DNA of 11,269 nucleotides from the NCBI GenBank assembly GCA_949127695.1, contig CASBQH010000419.1:1-11269 (forward strand). Reading direction: 5' to 3'. The DNA is from Synechococcales cyanobacterium PMM_0073. GTDB taxonomy: Bacteria > Cyanobacteriota > Cyanobacteriia > Elainellales > Elainellaceae. The notes under the pieces are model-generated. The model saw nothing but the letters and a program-made list of their open reading frames with translations. It had not been told where the DNA came from and did no database searches. Positions 1 through 7,035 of this stretch are shown here, in pieces; position 1 is the first letter of the stretch, and each line of letters starts with the position of its first letter. The position numbers were made by a program, and so were the translations under genes.

Positions 1-624
1 ATCAGCTTTGCCGCCTGCACCCACTCAGCTGGCTCTAACCCTTCAGCAGCCAGTCCGGCTACCAGCCCAGCAATGGCTGAATCGATGCCGGGAATGAATC
101 ACGGCGCTGGGGGCATGAACATGGATTTGGGTCCTAAAGACGAATCGCTGGATCTGCGCTTTATTGATGGCATGATCCCGCATCACCAGGGCGGCGTTGA
201 GATGGCGCAAGCGGCGCTGCAAAAGTCACAGCGGCCTGAAATTAAGCAGCTTGCTACGGCGATTATTACGGCTCAAGAACGAGAAATTGCTCAGCTGCAA
301 GACTGGCGCAAAGCCTGGTATCCGAATGCCTCAGAGACACCCGTGATGTATGATGCGAGTATGGGGCATATGATGCCGATGAGTGAAGAGATGCGCGACA
401 GCATGATGATGACGGGCGACTTAGGGGCATCTGACGATCAGTTTGATCTGCGCTTCTTAAACGCGATGATTCCGCACCATGAAGGCGCGCTTGATATGGC
501 AAATCAGGTCTTAAAAAACAGCGATCGCCCTGAAATTACCGCAATGGCGCAAGCCATCTTGACCAGCCAGCAGGCCGAAATTGATCAGATGAAGCAGTGG
601 CGCAAAGACTGGTACGGGCAGTGA
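1..624 (+). CDS. DUF305 tandem-domain lipoprotein, likely metal-binding (5' end missing)
   Basis: The frame is open from the first base, so the gene starts upstream of the window; the ATG at 73 is probably internal. The first codons read ISFAAC, resembling the end of a lipoprotein signal peptide with the lipidated Cys at codon 6, followed by a Ser/Pro/Ala-rich linker typical of exported lipoproteins. Two DUF305 repeats follow, each with the family signature: RFIDGMIPHHQGG near the 5' half and RFLNAMIPHHEGA near the 3' half, each ending in a Gln-rich helix and a WRKxWY motif. A Met/His-rich segment precedes the first repeat (MPGMNHGAGGMNM) and another lies between the repeats (MGHMMPM, then MMM). 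DUF305 proteins include the periplasmic copper-binding CopM of Synechocystis, so copper binding outside the cytoplasmic membrane is a reasonable inference, but the metal is not proven. The stop is 5 bases from the stop of the convergent gene at 630, leaving no room for a separate terminator. Confidence 0.88.
   Translation: MSFAACTHSAGSNPSAASPATSPAMAESMPGMNHGAGGMNMDLGPKDESLDLRFIDGMIPHHQGGVEMAQAALQKSQRPEIKQLATAIITAQEREIAQLQDWRKAWYPNASETPVMYDASMGHMMPMSEEMRDSMMMTGDLGASDDQFDLRFLNAMIPHHEGALDMANQVLKNSDRPEITAMAQAILTSQQAEIDQMKQWRKDWYGQ
521..528. repeat. HIP1 palindrome GCGATCGC
   Basis: A perfect copy of the highly iterated palindrome of many cyanobacterial genomes, here inside the second DUF305 repeat. 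It is the only perfect copy noticed by eye in the window, which is few for HIP1-rich cyanobacteria. Confidence 0.6.
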
Positions 625-629
625 TCAGA

Positions 630-1163
630 TTAACTCTGAGCCAATTCTTGGCCAATAGGCGGATGCAGATGTAGCGGACAGGGGCGAATTGGGCAGAAGC
701 AGGCATCATAGCGGATTTCTGGCTCGAAGGTTTGGATGGCGTAGCGCTGGCGCAAATCGGCTAGAACAGCTTGCAGATACTGCCGCACCTGGCTGTTGGT
801 CATGCCCATACAGTGCGTCGGCGGCATCACCTCTAGCTTGCGGTTGCCTTGCCAGACGACAATGGCCAAGGCGTGCAGGTGGGCATCTTTACGCAGATCG
901 CGGTAGAGGTAGAGCAGCGCAATCGGCGGCGCAGGTGGAGCGGGCTGCTCTGAGCAGATTTCGACTTGATGTTTGGCCTTAACAGAAGCATATTCACTTT
1001 TGCGCTTCTGGTTATTATCTGCTCGGTTTCGATAATGCGAACGCTTGCGGTGACAGGTCTGTTCATTCCAGCAGTGATCTCCAGCTTCACCATGAAGCTC
1101 ACGCGCTGTTTCAACCGAGAGTTGACTGCAATGCCAGCATTTTTGATTGATCGGTCGAGCCAT
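630..1163 (-). CDS. Conserved hypothetical protein with N-terminal zinc-finger-like Cys cluster and C-terminal Cys/His domain
   Basis: This 177-residue protein resembles conserved cyanobacterial hypotheticals; I know no function for it. The N-terminal ~48 residues carry Cys9-x2-Cys12 and Cys31-x5-Cys37 in a basic, Trp-containing context (CWHC, CWNEQTC, then HRKRSHYRNR), which looks like a small zinc-binding module that could contact nucleic acid. A Pro/Ala-rich linker (about 72-80) leads to a second domain (about 81-170) with His117-Cys118, LQAVL at 130-134 and a Cys-rich end (Cys155, Cys157, Cys162, with His165 and His167). Residues 96-134 align without gaps to residues 19-57 of the protein at 3826-3524 with about 16 identities, so the two are paralogs. 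The ATG start lies 21 bases after the EamA transporter stop on the same strand, suggesting one operon. No strong ribosome binding site is seen. Zinc binding is inferred from Cys spacing alone. Confidence 0.8.
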   Translation of the reverse strand: MARPINQKCWHCSQLSVETARELHGEAGDHCWNEQTCHRKRSHYRNRADNNQKRKSEYASVKAKHQVEICSEQPAPPAPPIALLYLYRDLRKDAHLHALAIVVWQGNRKLEVMPPTHCMGMTNSQVRQYLQAVLADLRQRYAIQTFEPEIRYDACFCPIRPCPLHLHPPIGQELAQS

Positions 1164-1184
1164 GGGTCAGTCCTGAAAATAGCG

Positions 1185-2135
1185 CTATTGAGGTTTTGGA
1201 GCCAAACGACGCTCAAGGCTGAGCAGCGCTACGCTCAGGGTGACAATTGTCACGCCCAAGATTTGCAGGCCGCTCAGCTTTTCTTGAATCGTGATCCAAG
1301 CTAGCAGCACGGTGAGGGCAGGGTTAGTCGCCCCAATCATCGAAGCTGTAGATGCCCCAATTAATCGAATCCCAAAGTTATTGATTAAATGTCCAGAGAA
1401 GGTGACTAGAGCCGACAGAAAGCCGCCAATCCACAGCGGCAGCCAGGGAATTTGGCCATCTTGCAGCTGCCAGACTAGCAGACAGCCCGCAGACAAAACC
1501 AGCGTGGTGGCAAAGCTAATCCAGGTAAACGGCATCGGGTGCAGTTGCTCAAAGCTTTTCTGAGCGATCACCGTATAGAACGCATAGGCAATACCTGAAA
1601 TGACGCCACAGATGACACCCACCAGATAGTTCGCGTTTTGAGTCCCAGTTTGTGGCATGGTCAAAAAGCTGCCCAATAAAATCACCGCCATGATGCTCCA
1701 GCGAAACAGCGTGGGGCGATTGCCAAACCAGCGCCAAGCCAGCAGCGCTGTAAAGGCAGGATAGGTAAAAAATAGAGTGAGGGCGATACCCGTTGGGATC
1801 ATGCCAATCGAGACATAGAGCAGCATCAGGTAGAGAAACATCAGGCTACCGCAAAGGATAGCCTGGATCAGCAGAGGTCGCTGCTGCGGCTGGCGCAGCG
1901 CTGCAATATCTTGCCAGATTGGGGCATAGAGCCTGGGTGCTAGGGTCGCCATCAGCGGCACTCCAATTAGCATTCGCATGAACATGAGCAAAAATGAATG
2001 TTGCAGGGTGGGCGTCAGAAATCCGCCCGTTGGAAATACACCCAATACCATCTGCTCGTTGAATAAAATTCGCACAATCACGTTCTGAAAACAGAACAGG
2101 AATGCAGACAGCAAAACAATTAGGAAACCTAGCAC
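1185..2135 (-). CDS. EamA/DMT-family transporter
   Basis: A 316-residue, very hydrophobic protein of the size and layout of drug/metabolite transporter superfamily permeases: two EamA halves of about five membrane helices each, with few charges apart from short loops. The first helix is MLGFLIVLLSAFLFCFQNVIV. The second half runs from about residue 165 (NYLVGVICGVISGIAYAFY) to a Lys/Arg tail (LERRLAPKPQ), and GATNPALTVLLAW matches the conserved end of EamA domains. It should sit in the cytoplasmic membrane and export or import a small metabolite; the substrate cannot be read from the sequence. The start is GTG: an in-frame TGA lies three codons upstream and no other ATG, GTG or TTG lies between, so the start is well fixed despite no visible Shine-Dalgarno. 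It is the first gene of a minus-strand pair with the Cys/His protein ending at 630. Confidence 0.88.
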   Translation of the reverse strand: MLGFLIVLLSAFLFCFQNVIVRILFNEQMVLGVFPTGGFLTPTLQHSFLLMFMRMLIGVPLMATLAPRLYAPIWQDIAALRQPQQRPLLIQAILCGSLMFLYLMLLYVSIGMIPTGIALTLFFTYPAFTALLAWRWFGNRPTLFRWSIMAVILLGSFLTMPQTGTQNANYLVGVICGVISGIAYAFYTVIAQKSFEQLHPMPFTWISFATTLVLSAGCLLVWQLQDGQIPWLPLWIGGFLSALVTFSGHLINNFGIRLIGASTASMIGATNPALTVLLAWITIQEKLSGLQILGVTIVTLSVALLSLERRLAPKPQ

Positions 2136-2517
2136 AATCTTTAATCAGGCACTACAGCCCTGATCATACCGAAGATGGCAGGTTTCAAACGGCAGCGCTG
2201 GGCAGCAGCAGATTGCCTAAGCAAACTAGCGCTTGGGCTTGGCAGGAAAATAGCGCAGCAGGCAGTCGCAAAAATGCATCTCTAGCTCCTAAAGTGGCAA
2301 GGTATTAAATCAAACAGGGAGGTGGAACAAAGACAGAACAGCGGCTAGTCATGGGCTAACCAAATCAGCACCAAGACCATCTTATGAGTCTTGCTGTTGA
2401 TTAACAAGTCTTGTGAAGCGCTGATGAAGCAGCAGAATCATCTAGATTTAGGGCTGGAATTGGGAGCTGGCGGATGAATGCGGTACGATCGGGGACGAGG
2501 AGTTTGAGCCGCTGACT
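2136..2517. other. Divergent intergenic spacer between transporter and glycosyltransferase
   Basis: A 382-base spacer that must hold promoters for both directions. I see no RNA gene and no convincing -35/-10 pair. There is a weak hairpin at 2372-2393 (CAAGAC, 10-base loop, GTCTTG), and AGTCTTG recurs at 2387-2393 and 2407-2413. The last 44 bases hold the mini-ORF listed separately. Confidence 0.6.
2474..2515 (+). CDS. 13-codon mini-ORF directly before the glycosyltransferase (possible leader)
   Basis: An ATG at 2474 is preceded by GGGAG (2462-2466) at an ideal 7-base spacing. It opens a 13-codon frame (MNAVRSGTRSLSR) ending in TGA at 2513-2515, two bases before the glycosyltransferase ATG. 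The glycosyltransferase itself has GAGGAG at 2497-2502, but 15 bases from its ATG, too far for normal use. This arrangement fits translation of a short leader followed by re-initiation at 2518. The peptide is Arg/Ser-rich and resembles nothing I know. It could equally be chance, because short ORFs are common and no conservation can be tested here. Confidence 0.3.
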   Translation: MNAVRSGTRSLSR

Positions 2518-3498
2518 ATGCCGCGAGTATCTGTAGTAATTCCCGCCTATAACGGCGCGCTGTTTATTGGCGAGGCGCTAGAAAGTCTGTTAAATCAAAG
2601 CTGCCCTGCCGACCAAATTATTGTGGTAAATGATGGCTCAACAGACGAGACGACAGAAATTTTGCGCGGCTATGCTGACAAAATCCAGATCATTGACCAG
2701 CCCAATGCTGGCGTGGCGGCAGCGCGAAATCGAGGGCTGGCAGCAGCAGAGGGGGATCTGGTTGCCTTTTTAGATCAAGATGATCTGCTGTTGCCTGACA
2801 AGCTCCAGCAACAGGTAGACTGCTTGGCGCAGCACCCCGGCGCAGGAATGCTGCACAGCGGCTGGCGGCTGGTGGATGCGGCGGGGCGCAAGCTGTCCGA
2901 TGTAGAACCCTGGCATGATCTGCCGGTTTTGGATTCGGCGGGCTGGATTCGGCGGATGCCGGTGCTGTTTAGCGCCATGCTGTTTCGGCGGGACTGGCTG
3001 CTGCGAGTGGGAGGGCTGAGCGAGCGGTTTCGGCAGGTTTGTGATGTGGAGCTGATTCAGCGTCTGGTGCTGGCGGGCTGCGAGTCGGTATGGCTGCCGC
3101 AAATTACGGTGCTGTATCGGCAGCATGAGGCGAATGATTCGCGCAATACGCTGGTGCAGGCAGCAGAATGCTGGGCGGTGCAGGACGAGCTGTTTGCGCG
3201 GGCTGATTTGCCCTTGGAGCTGCGGCAGCTTGAGTCAGAGAGCCGCTACTATAATGCGGTCTGGATTGCTTGGCGGCTTTATCACACTCAGCGCCTAGAG
3301 GAAATGGCGCGCTATCTAGAGCTGGCGTTTCGCTATCGTCCCGGCACTTGGACAGAGGCGATGTTGCAGTGGATTGAGCTATTTAAGACCTACGAGGCCA
3401 GCTATGGCCAATCGCTAGATTTGGCGGCTCTGCTGGGTTCGGCTGAATGGCAGAGGCTGACCGGACGCTTGCTCAAGCTCCAGACGGCAGCTTCATAG
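2518..3498 (+). CDS. Family 2 glycosyltransferase
   Basis: This 326-residue enzyme has a GT-A fold N-terminal domain. SVVIPAYNGALFI (5-17) is the nucleotide-binding strand, VVNDGSTDET (36-45) the second signature, NAGVAAARNRGL (63-74) the third, and FLDQDD (84-89) carries the Asp cluster that binds the divalent metal and sugar nucleotide. CDVELIQRL (175-183) is at the position of the family's acidic catalytic segment. The last ~120 residues are helical, with no membrane segment, so it likely works in the cytoplasm or at the inner face of the membrane on polysaccharide or glycolipid precursors. Donor and acceptor are unknown. The ATG at 2518 is the first usable start: the frame is open back to TAG at 2449 but has no ATG, GTG or TTG. 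The gene stands alone on this strand and converges on the gene ending at 3524 with 25 bases between. It is not one of the transferases associated with ArsS, as far as its N-terminal motif shows. Confidence 0.9.
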   Translation: MPRVSVVIPAYNGALFIGEALESLLNQSCPADQIIVVNDGSTDETTEILRGYADKIQIIDQPNAGVAAARNRGLAAAEGDLVAFLDQDDLLLPDKLQQQVDCLAQHPGAGMLHSGWRLVDAAGRKLSDVEPWHDLPVLDSAGWIRRMPVLFSAMLFRRDWLLRVGGLSERFRQVCDVELIQRLVLAGCESVWLPQITVLYRQHEANDSRNTLVQAAECWAVQDELFARADLPLELRQLESESRYYNAVWIAWRLYHTQRLEEMARYLELAFRYRPGTWTEAMLQWIELFKTYEASYGQSLDLAALLGSAEWQRLTGRLLKLQTAAS

Positions 3499-3523
3499 GA
3501 GTTGGCCGCATGGGCTAAGCGAC

Positions 3524-3826
3524 TCACAGCCAGTCTTCTAGTCGGCTGAGCGGATTGAGGTGACAGTCGTTCACCGGACAGCCGTGATCATGCAGCGGTA
3601 GATTAATTTCCTGAAACTCGGTGACGGGCTGGCCGCTGTGGTTTGTAAAGCTGCTGAGTACGGCTTGGAGATGCAGATTGAGAGCCTGATCGCTCAGCAC
3701 ATGGCAATGCAGCGGACGCATGATCAGCATCAGCCGATTGCCCTGGTATAGCTCAGCCCGAATGGCATGTAAAATACAGCCCTGCACCCAGTAGCGGCAC
3801 AAAATTGCGTGAACAGGCTCTGGCAA
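3524..3826 (-). CDS. Small Cys/His-rich conserved hypothetical protein, paralog of the 630-1163 product
   Basis: A 100-residue protein of unknown function. Residues 19-57 (LHAI, QGNR, M, P, HC, LQAVL) align without gaps to residues 96-134 of the product of 1163-630, and both end in Cys-Pro-x3-Cys (Cys83 and Cys88 here, Cys157 and Cys162 there), followed by a Leu and a Pro a few residues on. It lacks the N-terminal Cys cluster of the longer paralog, so this is the C-terminal domain alone. The conserved His40-Cys41 and the Cys-Pro-x3-Cys with nearby His79, His81 and His89 could bind a metal; that is inference. The start is TTG at 3826, supported by GGGAGG seven bases upstream on the minus strand. 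No membrane segment or signal peptide is visible. It is transcribed divergently from the small ORF/CHAT pair, with 137 bases between starts. Confidence 0.75.
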   Translation of the reverse strand: MPEPVHAILCRYWVQGCILHAIRAELYQGNRLMLIMRPLHCHVLSDQALNLHLQAVLSSFTNHSGQPVTEFQEINLPLHDHGCPVNDCHLNPLSRLEDWL

Positions 3827-3833
3827 AATCTAT

Positions 3834-3839
3834 CCTCCC
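3834..3839 (-). promoter_or_regulatory. Ribosome binding site fixing a TTG start
   Basis: Reads GGGAGG on the minus strand, 7 bases before the TTG at 3826. It is the clearest Shine-Dalgarno sequence in the window and decides the start of the 100-residue Cys/His protein. Confidence 0.7.
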
Positions 3840-3963
3840 AGGCAACTCGCCAACTGAGATGATTCTAAGCTGCATTTAATCTCAAGTCTAGCCTGAGCCT
3901 TTGCTATAGCCCATGATTATCCGGTGAAGTTGACAGGCTAGAAAAACCCGGTAAATTGGAGAA

Positions 3964-4092
3964 ATGACCGAGCCTCTTGACCTGAAGCAACTCACATCCG
4001 AGGCCAAAGATGCCCCGATCAAATCGCTGTGGGAAGAGAGCCAGAAATTGCCTCAGCTGGCAGAGCAGCGCCCGAAGCTAAAACTTCTATGA
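3964..4092 (+). CDS. 42-residue small ORF overlapping the start of the CHAT protein
   Basis: The ATG at 3964 follows GGAG (3958-3961) closely and opens a 42-codon frame ending in TGA at 4090-4092. The stop overlaps the ATG at 4089 of the TPR-CHAT gene as ATGA, the classic arrangement for translational coupling. The peptide begins MTEPLDLKQLTSEAKDAPIK and ends QRPKLKLL. It is charged (about 8 acidic and 7 basic residues), probably helical, with no Cys and no signal peptide or membrane segment. I recognise no family. The SD-to-ATG spacing of 2 bases is short, which weakens the case, but the TPR-CHAT ATG has no SD of its own, as expected if it relies on this upstream ORF. Alternatives: an untranslated coincidence, or part of the 5' region if the larger protein starts at the GTG at 4029. 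Conservation in related genomes would decide. Confidence 0.5.
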   Translation: MTEPLDLKQLTSEAKDAPIKSLWEESQKLPQLAEQRPKLKLL

Positions 4093-6935
4093 GCTTCATC
4101 CGCAGATGGCGCAGGCTGCGATTGCAGATCTTTTACATGCTGCTCGCTTTGGGCACTGCGGTGATCTGGCTATTAGCAGTGCCAACGCTGACCCGCGCAA
4201 CTGCTCCACTAGCGCCCAACCAGTCTGCGTCCAACCAGTCTGCTAACCAGTCTGCGCCCAGCCAGTCTGTCCTGGCCTCTGGCGAGCAGCTAATGCAGCA
4301 GGGCAAGCAGTTTTATGACGCAGAACGCTTTGCTGATGCCGTTTTGACTTTAGAACAGGCAGTGCAGCTTTACCAGGCGCAGGGCGACCCGCTGGGGCAG
4401 GCATTGGCCTTGTGCAATCTATCGCTGAGTCAGCAGCAGTTGAGCAACTGGACGGCAGCATCTGCGGCCATTCAGCAGAGTCTGGCGCTGCTGAACCCTG
4501 CTTCAGAGTCAGAGTTGCCTGACTATAGTTTGGCGCATGTTTTGGCGCAGGCTTGGGATATTCAAGGCCGGCTCTATCTGCTGCAAGGGCAAGCTGAATC
4601 TGCTTTAAAATCCTGGCAGCAGGCCGCCACAGCCTATGAAAACGCGGGTGAGCCAGCGGCGGTGCTGACCGCTCAGATCAATCAGGCTAACGCGCTACAG
4701 CAGCTCGGCTTTTATCGCCAGTCAATTCAGCTCTTGCAGCAGATTGCTGATCAGTTTTCCAGCCGAGCCGCTGATTCGCCTGCCGATCTAGCTGCCAATC
4801 TAGCTGAGACCGTAGCGCAGCGGAGTTTGGCAACTGCGCTGCTGGTGGCGGGAGATTTGCCTAAGTCGCGGCTAGCGCTGGAGCAGAGCCTAGAGATTGC
4901 CCAGCAGATCGCGCAGCAGTCTAGTTCCAACGCGGCGCAGACGGCAATTGGCGCGGCCTATCTGGGGCTGGGAAACCTCACCCTAGCTGAAGCAACTGCC
5001 CGCCTCGGCCTGCTAGATCTAACGCCTGCCACCGCGCTGCCGCTGCTAAACGCACCCGCAGCCAGCGCTGATCTGGTGCAGGCGGCTTTACAACAGCGCG
5101 CGCAGGCTGCGGCTCAGCAGTTTCAGCAGCAGGCAGATCTGGCGCTCGATTTTTATCAGCAAGCGGCCAGCCAAGCGCATTCAGCCCAGACGCAGCTTCA
5201 GGCTCAGCTCAAGCAGCTGCATCTGCTCGTCGAAACCCAGCAGTGGCCGCTGGCGCTGGCGCTTTATCCTAGCCTGCAACGCCAGCTGAACAGCCAGCCA
5301 GCCAGCCGGAGCGCCATCTATAACCAGATTGAATTTGCCCAAATTCTGGCTCAGCTCGTCCAGCAGCCCGCCAGTCCGGCGCTGAGCCTGACGCTGAACC
5401 CAGCGCTGAGCCTACAGGCCATAGCGGAAATTTTGGCCAGCGCCCATCAGCAGGCAATCGCGCTCAAAGACAGTCGCGCTCAGTCTGACGCGCTGGGGAG
5501 TTTGGGGGAGCTGTATGAAGCCACCCAGCAGTGGCCAGCAGCCCAGCGCCTCACCGAGCAGGCGTTGGGCATCTCTCAGGCTCTGGATGCGGCTGATCTG
5601 TCCTATCGCTGGCAGTGGCAGCTGGGGCGACTGCTAAAGGCGCAAGGCAACTCAGCGGCGGCAGTGCTGGCCTATCAGCAGGCAGTCGAAACCCTGCAAT
5701 CACTGCGGCGCGATTTGGTGGCGGTCAATCGCGATCTGCAATTTTCGTTCCGCGAACGAGTGGAGCCAGTTTACCGCGAGCTGGTGGGGCTATTGCTGCA
5801 ACCCAACGCCAAATTAGCCCAGCTGGCACAGGCGCGGGATGTGATTGAAGGGCTGCAAGTGGCCGAACTCGACAACTTCTTTCGAGAGGCTTGCCTAGAT
5901 ACCCAGTTTCAGCTGGATCGGCTGGTAGACCGGGGCACCGCGCCTGCGGCAATTTTCTACACGATTCTCTTGCCAGATCGCCTAGAAGTCATTCTTAAGT
6001 TACCTGAGCAAGCGCTGATCCATTACTCAACTGATATACCGCAAGCAACTGTGGAAGCCACCGCCGATCAGTTTTTGAACGAACTGAAAAAGCCGCTGGT
6101 GTCACAGGCATTGCAAACCAGCTCGCGGCAGCTCTATGACTGGCTGATTCGTCCGGCCACTGCGGCGCTGGCGCAGAGCCAAATTACGACGCTGGTGTTT
6201 GTGCTAGATGGGGCACTCCGCAGCCTGCCCATGTCGGCGCTCTGGGACGGCGAGCACTATCTGCTGGAGCGCTATAGCTTGGCGATTGCCCCCGGCCTCA
6301 GCCTGCCCAATCCGCAGCCGCTCCAGCCCAACCGTCTACGCGCCTTAATTGCCGGACTGAGCGAAGCCCGCCCGAATTTTCCGGCGCTCAGCTTTGTTCA
6401 CCAGGAAATTCAAGAGATTCAGGCTGATCTGCCCAGTCAGGTGCTGCTGAACCAAGAATTTACCCGCGATAACTTCCAGCAGGCGGTGCGCTCAGATGTC
6501 TTCCCGATTGTGCATATTGCTACGCATGGGCAGTTTAGCTCGAATGCCTCAGAGACGTTTATTTTGGCCTGGGATCAGCCGCTGACGGTCTATGAGCTGA
6601 GCCAGCTGCTGCAAGCCAATGACCTGGCCAATCGTGACCCGATTGAGCTGCTGGTGCTCAGCGCCTGCCAGACGGCGGTGGGCGATCGTCGTGCCACGCT
6701 GGGCTTGGCGGGGGTGGCGGTGCGAGCCGGGGCGCGGAGTACGGTAGCCTCGCTCTGGAGCCTAGATGACGGTTCGGGGGCGCTGTTTATGCGGCAGTTT
6801 TATCAAGAGCTGGTGAATGCGCCGATTTCTAAGGCAGAAGCGCTGCGGCTGGCTCAGCAACATCTGCTGGCTGATCCGCAGTATCAGGCTCCGCGCTTCT
6901 GGGCGGCTTACGTGCTGCTGGGCAACTGGCTCTAA
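4089..6935 (+). CDS. Exported TPR-CHAT putative caspase-like cysteine protease
   Basis: Counted from the ATG at 4089 the protein has 948 residues. A basic N-terminus (RRWRRLRLQ) and a hydrophobic segment at about 14-31 ending in ATA at 37-39 form a signal peptide or membrane anchor. A short NQSA-repeat linker follows, then a long Gln/Ala-rich helical region (about 55-590) with several tetratricopeptide repeats, for example around ERFADAVLTLEQAVQLYQAQ. The C-terminal ~270 residues are a CHAT domain, related to caspases: VFVLDGALRSLPMSAL, then the catalytic His813 in HIATHGQF and Cys860 in LVLSACQTAVGD, and the usual end RFWAAYVLLGNWL. Both catalytic residues are present, so it could be an active protease; TPRs probably select a partner. 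Substrates are unknown. A GTG at 4029 would add 20 residues, but the ATG at 4089 starts a normal signal peptide and overlaps the stop of the 42-residue ORF. No Cas or gasdermin gene is nearby. Confidence 0.88.
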   Translation: MSFIRRWRRLRLQIFYMLLALGTAVIWLLAVPTLTRATAPLAPNQSASNQSANQSAPSQSVLASGEQLMQQGKQFYDAERFADAVLTLEQAVQLYQAQGDPLGQALALCNLSLSQQQLSNWTAASAAIQQSLALLNPASESELPDYSLAHVLAQAWDIQGRLYLLQGQAESALKSWQQAATAYENAGEPAAVLTAQINQANALQQLGFYRQSIQLLQQIADQFSSRAADSPADLAANLAETVAQRSLATALLVAGDLPKSRLALEQSLEIAQQIAQQSSSNAAQTAIGAAYLGLGNLTLAEATARLGLLDLTPATALPLLNAPAASADLVQAALQQRAQAAAQQFQQQADLALDFYQQAASQAHSAQTQLQAQLKQLHLLVETQQWPLALALYPSLQRQLNSQPASRSAIYNQIEFAQILAQLVQQPASPALSLTLNPALSLQAIAEILASAHQQAIALKDSRAQSDALGSLGELYEATQQWPAAQRLTEQALGISQALDAADLSYRWQWQLGRLLKAQGNSAAAVLAYQQAVETLQSLRRDLVAVNRDLQFSFRERVEPVYRELVGLLLQPNAKLAQLAQARDVIEGLQVAELDNFFREACLDTQFQLDRLVDRGTAPAAIFYTILLPDRLEVILKLPEQALIHYSTDIPQATVEATADQFLNELKKPLVSQALQTSSRQLYDWLIRPATAALAQSQITTLVFVLDGALRSLPMSALWDGEHYLLERYSLAIAPGLSLPNPQPLQPNRLRALIAGLSEARPNFPALSFVHQEIQEIQADLPSQVLLNQEFTRDNFQQAVRSDVFPIVHIATHGQFSSNASETFILAWDQPLTVYELSQLLQANDLANRDPIELLVLSACQTAVGDRRATLGLAGVAVRAGARSTVASLWSLDDGSGALFMRQFYQELVNAPISKAEALRLAQQHLLADPQYQAPRFWAAYVLLGNWL
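4218..4270 (+). repeat. Short in-gene repeat encoding an Asn-Gln-Ser-Ala linker
   Basis: AACCAGTCTGC occurs at 4218-4228, 4233-4243 and 4245-4255, with a diverged fourth copy (AGCCAGTCTG) at 4260-4269. It encodes a low-complexity NQSA-type linker just after the signal peptide of the CHAT protein. Repeat number may vary between strains without breaking the frame. Confidence 0.65.
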
Positions 6936-6948
6936 GCAACTGGCTCTA
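6922..6948. repeat. 14-base tandem duplication across the CHAT gene stop codon
   Basis: GCAACTGGCTCTA occurs at 6922-6934 and again at 6936-6948, a period of 14 bases. The first copy encodes the end of the CHAT protein and its TAA; the second is untranslated. It looks like a slippage duplication. Confidence 0.7.
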
Positions 6949-7035
6949 GGCTCTGCTCTGCAACAGTTATCCAAATTGCGTTAGCCAGATTACGTTAAAC
7001 TAACGGGCAGTGATTTGAAAACCAACGCGAAACGA

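Noticed and set aside
689..1304. Overlapping ORFs at 689-982 (+), 833-1216 (-) and 966-1304 (+)
   Set aside because: They lie in other frames of the Cys/His gene and the transporter end, have no recognisable motifs and have unnatural composition.
2770..3126. Antisense ORF inside the glycosyltransferase
   Set aside because: It is a His/Gln/Pro-rich shadow of the GT2 reading frame with no family motif.
2518..3498. Glycosyltransferase as a later step of arsenosugar biosynthesis
   Set aside because: It lies about 5 kb from arsM, is separated by convergent and divergent genes, and has an ordinary GT2 N-terminus. Nothing in the sequence links it to arsenic.
4029..6935. GTG at 4029 as the CHAT protein start
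   Set aside because: It would place a 20-residue acidic/polar segment before a normal signal peptide. The ATG at 4089 gives a basic N-terminus and overlaps the upstream stop. It is not excluded, only less likely.
4089..6935. A type III-E CRISPR (Craspase) protease partner
   Set aside because: There is no Cas gene or CRISPR array in the window, and the protein has an export signal, unlike the cytoplasmic Cas-associated TPR-CHAT.
7015..7035. TTG start for the hydroxylase/dehydrogenase
   Set aside because: It adds only seven basic residues, has no clear ribosome binding site, and an ATG follows at once. It is kept as an alternative.
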